Of a stretch of 64,000 bases of DNA, positions 61,054 to 64,000 are shown in pieces (the stretch's first letter is position 1; each line of letters begins with the position of its first letter). Origin of the DNA: Bacteroidota bacterium. Its GTDB lineage: Bacteria > Bacteroidota > Bacteroidia > B-17B0 > Aurantibacillaceae. The notes under the pieces are model-generated. The model searched no databases, was not told the origin of the DNA, and saw only the letters and a list, made by a program, of their open reading frames with translations. Position numbers and translations under genes: made by a program. Location of the stretch: contig JADJSH010000009.1 in NCBI GenBank assembly GCA_016711805.1, forward strand, positions 124,001 to 188,000. Direction: 5' to 3'.

Positions 61054-63054
61054 TTAGTAAGCCAACAATTTCATTAACTTCTCTTTAAAACGATCTTTTG
61101 GTAAAAAGTTAATCTCTAAATCAGCATTCATTGGTACAGGTGTATCTAAACTTCCTTCGCGCATTACTGGCGCATCTAAATACTCAAAACAATGTTCAGT
61201 AATTAAAGCGCTTAATTCACCTCCAATACCACCAGTTAAGGTGTCTTCATGCAATACAAAAGCCTTTCCTGTTTTCTTTACAGAATCATAAATAGCTTGT
61301 GTATCTAATGGAGCTAATGTTCTTAAATCAATTAAATCAGCAGAAATTTCTGGATGAGCATTTAATAGCTCTAATGCCCAATGCACACCTAGGCCATAAG
61401 TAACAATAGTAACATTAGCACCTTCTTTTACTAAACGCGCTTTCCCAAAAGGAATTGTATAGTAGCCATCTAAAATATCTTCATCAATACTTCTGTATAA
61501 TGCTTTATGCTCAAAGAACATAACTGGATTTGGATCTTCAAAAGAGGCTAATAGTAAACCTTTAGCATCACTTGGGAAAGCAGGATAAGCAATTTTTAAA
61601 CCTGGTGTTTTAAAGAACCAAGCTTCGTTACTTTGGCTATGGAAAGGACCCGCAGCAACACCAGCGCCTGTCGGCATACGAACCACTACGTCAGCATTTT
61701 GTCCCCAACGATAATGCGATTTAGCTAAGTTGTTAATGATTTGAGTCATTCCTTCTGAAACGAAATCAGCAAATTGCATTTCAACCATCGCTTTATGTTT
61801 ATTAATCGATAAACCAAAACCAGTTCCTAAAATAGCAGATTCGCATAAAGGTGTATTACGAACTCTTCCTTTTCCAAATTCTTCTACAAAACCATCGGTG
61901 ATTTTAAATACTCCACCGTAATCAGCAATGTCTTGTCCCATCAACACTAAGTTATCATGCTTGCGCATCGCTAAACGCATACCATCACTAATCGCATCAA
62001 TTAAACGCTTATTAGTTTTTGGGCCTGATTGATTAGACGTATCTTCAATCTTACAAGGCATAAATAATTCAGTAATTTCTTTTTCTGTATTTGGAGGAGG
62101 CAAAGTTTCTGCATAAGCTAATTCTAAACCATCATCAATATCTTTTTTAATTTCGGAACGTAATTTTTCGATAATGTCATCCGTTAAAACACCTTCATCA
62201 ATTAAAAATTTTTCAAAGGTATTTACAGGATCTTTTCTTCCCCACACATCAAATAATTCTTTAGGAACATACTTAGTACCTGATGCTTCTTCATGCCCAC
62301 GCATACGGAAGGTTACACATTCTAATAAAATAGGACGAGGATTTTCTCTCATCGATTCTGCTAAATTCTTAACGGTTTCGTAAACTTTTAATACGTTATT
62401 TCCATCAACGGTTATACCTTCTATGCCATAACCAATAGCTTTATCAGCAAAAGATTTACAACGGAATTGTTCATTGCTTGGAGTTGATAAACCATAACCA
62501 TTATTTTCAATAACAAAAATTACTGGTAAATCCCAAACAGCTGCTGTATTAATACTTTCGTGAAAATCGCCTTCACTAGCTCCACCATCACCACTAAATA
62601 CAACCGTTACTTTTTTCTCTTCTCTCAATTTATTACCTAAGGCAATTCCATCAGCTACGCCCATCTGTGGACCTAAGTGAGAAATCATCCCTACAATATT
62701 ATATTCTTGTGTTCCAAAGTGAAAACTTCTGTCGCGGCCTTGAGTAAAGCCACTTGGCTTACCTTGAAACTGACAAAACAAACGATTCATGGGAATACCA
62801 CGCGTCGTAAATACACCTAAGTTACGGTGCATTGGTAAAATAAATTCGTCTCTATTTAGTGCTGTTGCTACACCAACTGAAATAGCTTCTTGACCAATAC
62901 CACTAAACCATTTGGCAATACGCCCTTGACGAAGAAGGATTAACATTTTTTCTTCAATCAAACGAGGGGTTAAAATATTTTTATAAAGTTGTAATAACGT
63001 ATCGTCTTTTTGTTTACGTCTATCAAACTTAATTGGAGATTCTGCAGTAATCAT
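61054..63054 (-). CDS. Fused E1 alpha/beta 2-oxoacid dehydrogenase (thiamine-dependent)
   Basis: The 666-residue protein joins both E1 subunits in one chain. Residues about 1-330 form the alpha part with the thiamine diphosphate motif GDGGASEGDF...IENN (155-185) and the HRNLGVF region. Residues about 345-666 form the beta part (VLMGQDIADYGGVFKITDGF, GFGLSINKHKAMVEMQFADF, ALYRSIDEDI). The type is branched-chain 2-oxoacid or pyruvate dehydrogenase E1; which substrate is used cannot be decided. No E2 or E3 gene is next to it. Fused E1 chains occur in other Bacteroidota. Confidence 0.92.
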   Translation of the reverse strand: MITAESPIKFDRRKQKDDTLLQLYKNILTPRLIEEKMLILLRQGRIAKWFSGIGQEAISVGVATALNRDEFILPMHRNLGVFTTRGIPMNRLFCQFQGKPSGFTQGRDRSFHFGTQEYNIVGMISHLGPQMGVADGIALGNKLREEKKVTVVFSGDGGASEGDFHESINTAAVWDLPVIFVIENNGYGLSTPSNEQFRCKSFADKAIGYGIEGITVDGNNVLKVYETVKNLAESMRENPRPILLECVTFRMRGHEEASGTKYVPKELFDVWGRKDPVNTFEKFLIDEGVLTDDIIEKLRSEIKKDIDDGLELAYAETLPPPNTEKEITELFMPCKIEDTSNQSGPKTNKRLIDAISDGMRLAMRKHDNLVLMGQDIADYGGVFKITDGFVEEFGKGRVRNTPLCESAILGTGFGLSINKHKAMVEMQFADFVSEGMTQIINNLAKSHYRWGQNADVVVRMPTGAGVAAGPFHSQSNEAWFFKTPGLKIAYPAFPSDAKGLLLASFEDPNPVMFFEHKALYRSIDEDILDGYYTIPFGKARLVKEGANVTIVTYGLGVHWALELLNAHPEISADLIDLRTLAPLDTQAIYDSVKKTGKAFVLHEDTLTGGIGGELSALITEHCFEYLDAPVMREGSLDTPVPMNADLEINFLPKDRFKEKLMKLLAY

Positions 63055-63091
63055 AACTTGTAAATTTGTAGCGAAAATACCAATTTTAGGT

Positions 63092-63099
63092 TACTTTTG
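63092..63099 (+). promoter_or_regulatory. Predicted -7 promoter element (TACTTTTG) for the glycosyltransferase gene
   Basis: It is an exact TAnnTTTG match with a TTTG 23 bases upstream (63065-63068) as the -33 element. It ends 10 bases before the ATG at 63110, so the 5' UTR would be a few bases long. Confidence 0.55.
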
Positions 63100-63109
63100 A
63101 CCATAATTA

Positions 63110-64000
63110 ATGAACTATTTAAGTCAAATAATAAACAAAAGTACGTTCCTAAATATTAAATTTTGGATAATTGCATTTTTTATTTTGAGGCTTTTCCATA
63201 TTACCAATCCTCCTTTAGAAGTTTCGCATAATTGGCGACAAACAACCGTAACGATGGTTGCTCGAAATTTTGAGGAGGTAAATAACAATATTTTTTACCC
63301 TCGATTAGATATTGATGGCGATAAAGCAGGTGTTACGGGGATGGAATTTCCTGTATTTAATTATTTAATTTATTTAATGTCGTTGCTTTTTGGTTATGAG
63401 CATTGGTATGGACGATTAATAAATTTAATTGTATCAAGTTTTGGAATTTATTTTTTTTACAAACTCATTAGGAAACATTTTGATGGCGAGTTAGCCTTTT
63501 TTTCAGCCATTATTTTATTGTGTTCTATCTGGTTTCCCTTTTCAAGAAAAATTATGCCAGATACCTTTAGTTTTTCTTTCATGATAATGTGTACGTATTA
63601 TGGCTCAAATTATTTTGATAATGGACGATTCAAAAACTTACTACTTTATTTTGTTTTTTGTGCTTTAGGCGTTCTATCTAAATTACCGTCTGGTTATATT
63701 CTCATTATTTTTTCTTTCTTTTTGCTTGATAAAAAATATGCAATAGATAAAAAAGTAGTTTTTTGTACCGTTTCAGTAATAATTATATCGATAGTTGGTA
63801 TTTGGTATTTTTATTGGGTGCCGCGATTGAACTCGGTGTTTTCGTTTCAGCATTTTTACATGGGAAGTACCATTTATAATGGCTATGTTGAGTTTAAAAA
63901 TAATTTATTTGATACCATTGCTAAGTTCTTTGATAGTGCATTAAAATATATTGGATTTATATTTTTTATTATAGGATTATACAAAGCTTATAAATTAAAA
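63110..64000 (+). CDS. Membrane glycosyltransferase, ArnT/PMT-like GT-C fold (partial, cut by right edge)
   Basis: The first 297 residues of an open frame that runs past base 64000. After the first span (FWIIAFFILRLFHIT) comes the GT-C-type loop PPLEVSHNWRQTTVTMVARNF. Then come EFPVFNYLIYLMSLLFGYEHWYGR and several spans (FFSAIILLCSIWFPFSR, LLLYFVFCALGVLSKLPSGY, VVFCTVSVIIISIVGIWYFYW). The layout resembles dolichol-phosphate-sugar:protein mannosyltransferase (GT39) or ArnT-like enzymes that use polyprenyl-linked sugars on the outer face of the inner membrane. The acceptor is unknown. It is divergent from the E1 gene, 55 bases apart. Confidence 0.8.
   Translation, partial: MNYLSQIINKSTFLNIKFWIIAFFILRLFHITNPPLEVSHNWRQTTVTMVARNFEEVNNNIFYPRLDIDGDKAGVTGMEFPVFNYLIYLMSLLFGYEHWYGRLINLIVSSFGIYFFYKLIRKHFDGELAFFSAIILLCSIWFPFSRKIMPDTFSFSFMIMCTYYGSNYFDNGRFKNLLLYFVFCALGVLSKLPSGYILIIFSFFLLDKKYAIDKKVVFCTVSVIIISIVGIWYFYWVPRLNSVFSFQHFYMGSTIYNGYVEFKNNLFDTIAKFFDSALKYIGFIFFIIGLYKAYKLK

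Noticed and set aside
1..64000. CRISPR array, prophage, integron or insertion sequence
   Set aside because: I found no regularly spaced repeats, no transposase, integrase or phage structural genes, and no target-site duplications. The repeats present are foldback or structured elements without an encoded transposase.

Overview
The window looks like a chromosomal segment from a member of the Bacteroidota, probably Flavobacteriia- or Chitinophagia-like. The DNA is AT-rich. Promoters fit the Bacteroidota pattern (TAnnTTTG at -7) and there are no clear Shine-Dalgarno sites. The proteins include type IX secretion sorting domains, SprB-like repeats, TPR-SpoIIE and TPR-LytS signalling proteins, DUF4294, a TonB-receptor-type barrel, PD40/SPOR proteins and flavobacterial-style CrtD/CrtI/CrtB. 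I see no prophage, integrase, transposase or CRISPR array. Most of the window is ordinary chromosome. The accessory part lies at about 39.9-47.3 kb: a DUF559 nuclease, AbiH, two tRNAs and several palindromic repeats.

Layout. 0-1.4 kb: MacA/MacB-like efflux pair (permease cut by the left edge). 1.5-5.6 kb: two tandem TPR-SpoIIE phosphatases. 5.6-10.0 kb: carotenoid cluster (crtD-like gene divergent from crtI-crtB-idi; idi is frameshifted). 10.2-12.9 kb: membrane pyrophosphatase fused to a YceI domain. 13.0-17.2 kb: RsmH-like methyltransferase and a frameshifted TPR hybrid histidine kinase. 17.2-23.2 kb (minus): unknown secreted protein, LRR/ZU5-like protein, TPR protein, pfkA. 23.3-29.7 kb (minus): RND permease fused to a GNAT domain, M28 peptidase, DUF4294 protein, accC. 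29.8-33.1 kb: CAP/OmpA-like protein, then phenylalanine hydroxylase behind a tyrosine-codon attenuator. 33.2-39.8 kb: PD40/SPOR protein, NlpC/P60, MsrB-MsrA lipoprotein, LytS/LytTR two-component pair. 40-43.2 kb: 2H phosphoesterase, DUF559, RluA-type synthase, AbiH, tRNA-Leu, tRNA-Gly. 43.5-56 kb: mutS, a small GreA-like protein, two paralogous secreted T9SS proteins, an outer-membrane barrel. 56-64 kb: second PD40/SPOR protein, small lipoprotein, pyrG, DUF1572 protein, fused E1 alpha/beta dehydrogenase, and a glycosyltransferase running off the right edge.

The strongest unusual signal is upstream of the phenylalanine hydroxylase (32.20-32.39 kb). A 24-residue leader ORF has five consecutive Tyr codons. 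It is followed by a strong intrinsic terminator and a 10-bp antiterminator pairing that competes with it. The downstream enzyme makes tyrosine, so this reads as a complete tyrosine-responsive ribosome-mediated attenuator. Other points worth following are the HppA-YceI fusion beside isoprenoid genes, a three-copy structured repeat with compensatory base changes, a foldback element that has supplied the C-terminus of one gene, and three places where one indel splits or fuses genes (idi, the hybrid kinase, RND-GNAT). Those three could be real mutations or sequencing errors.
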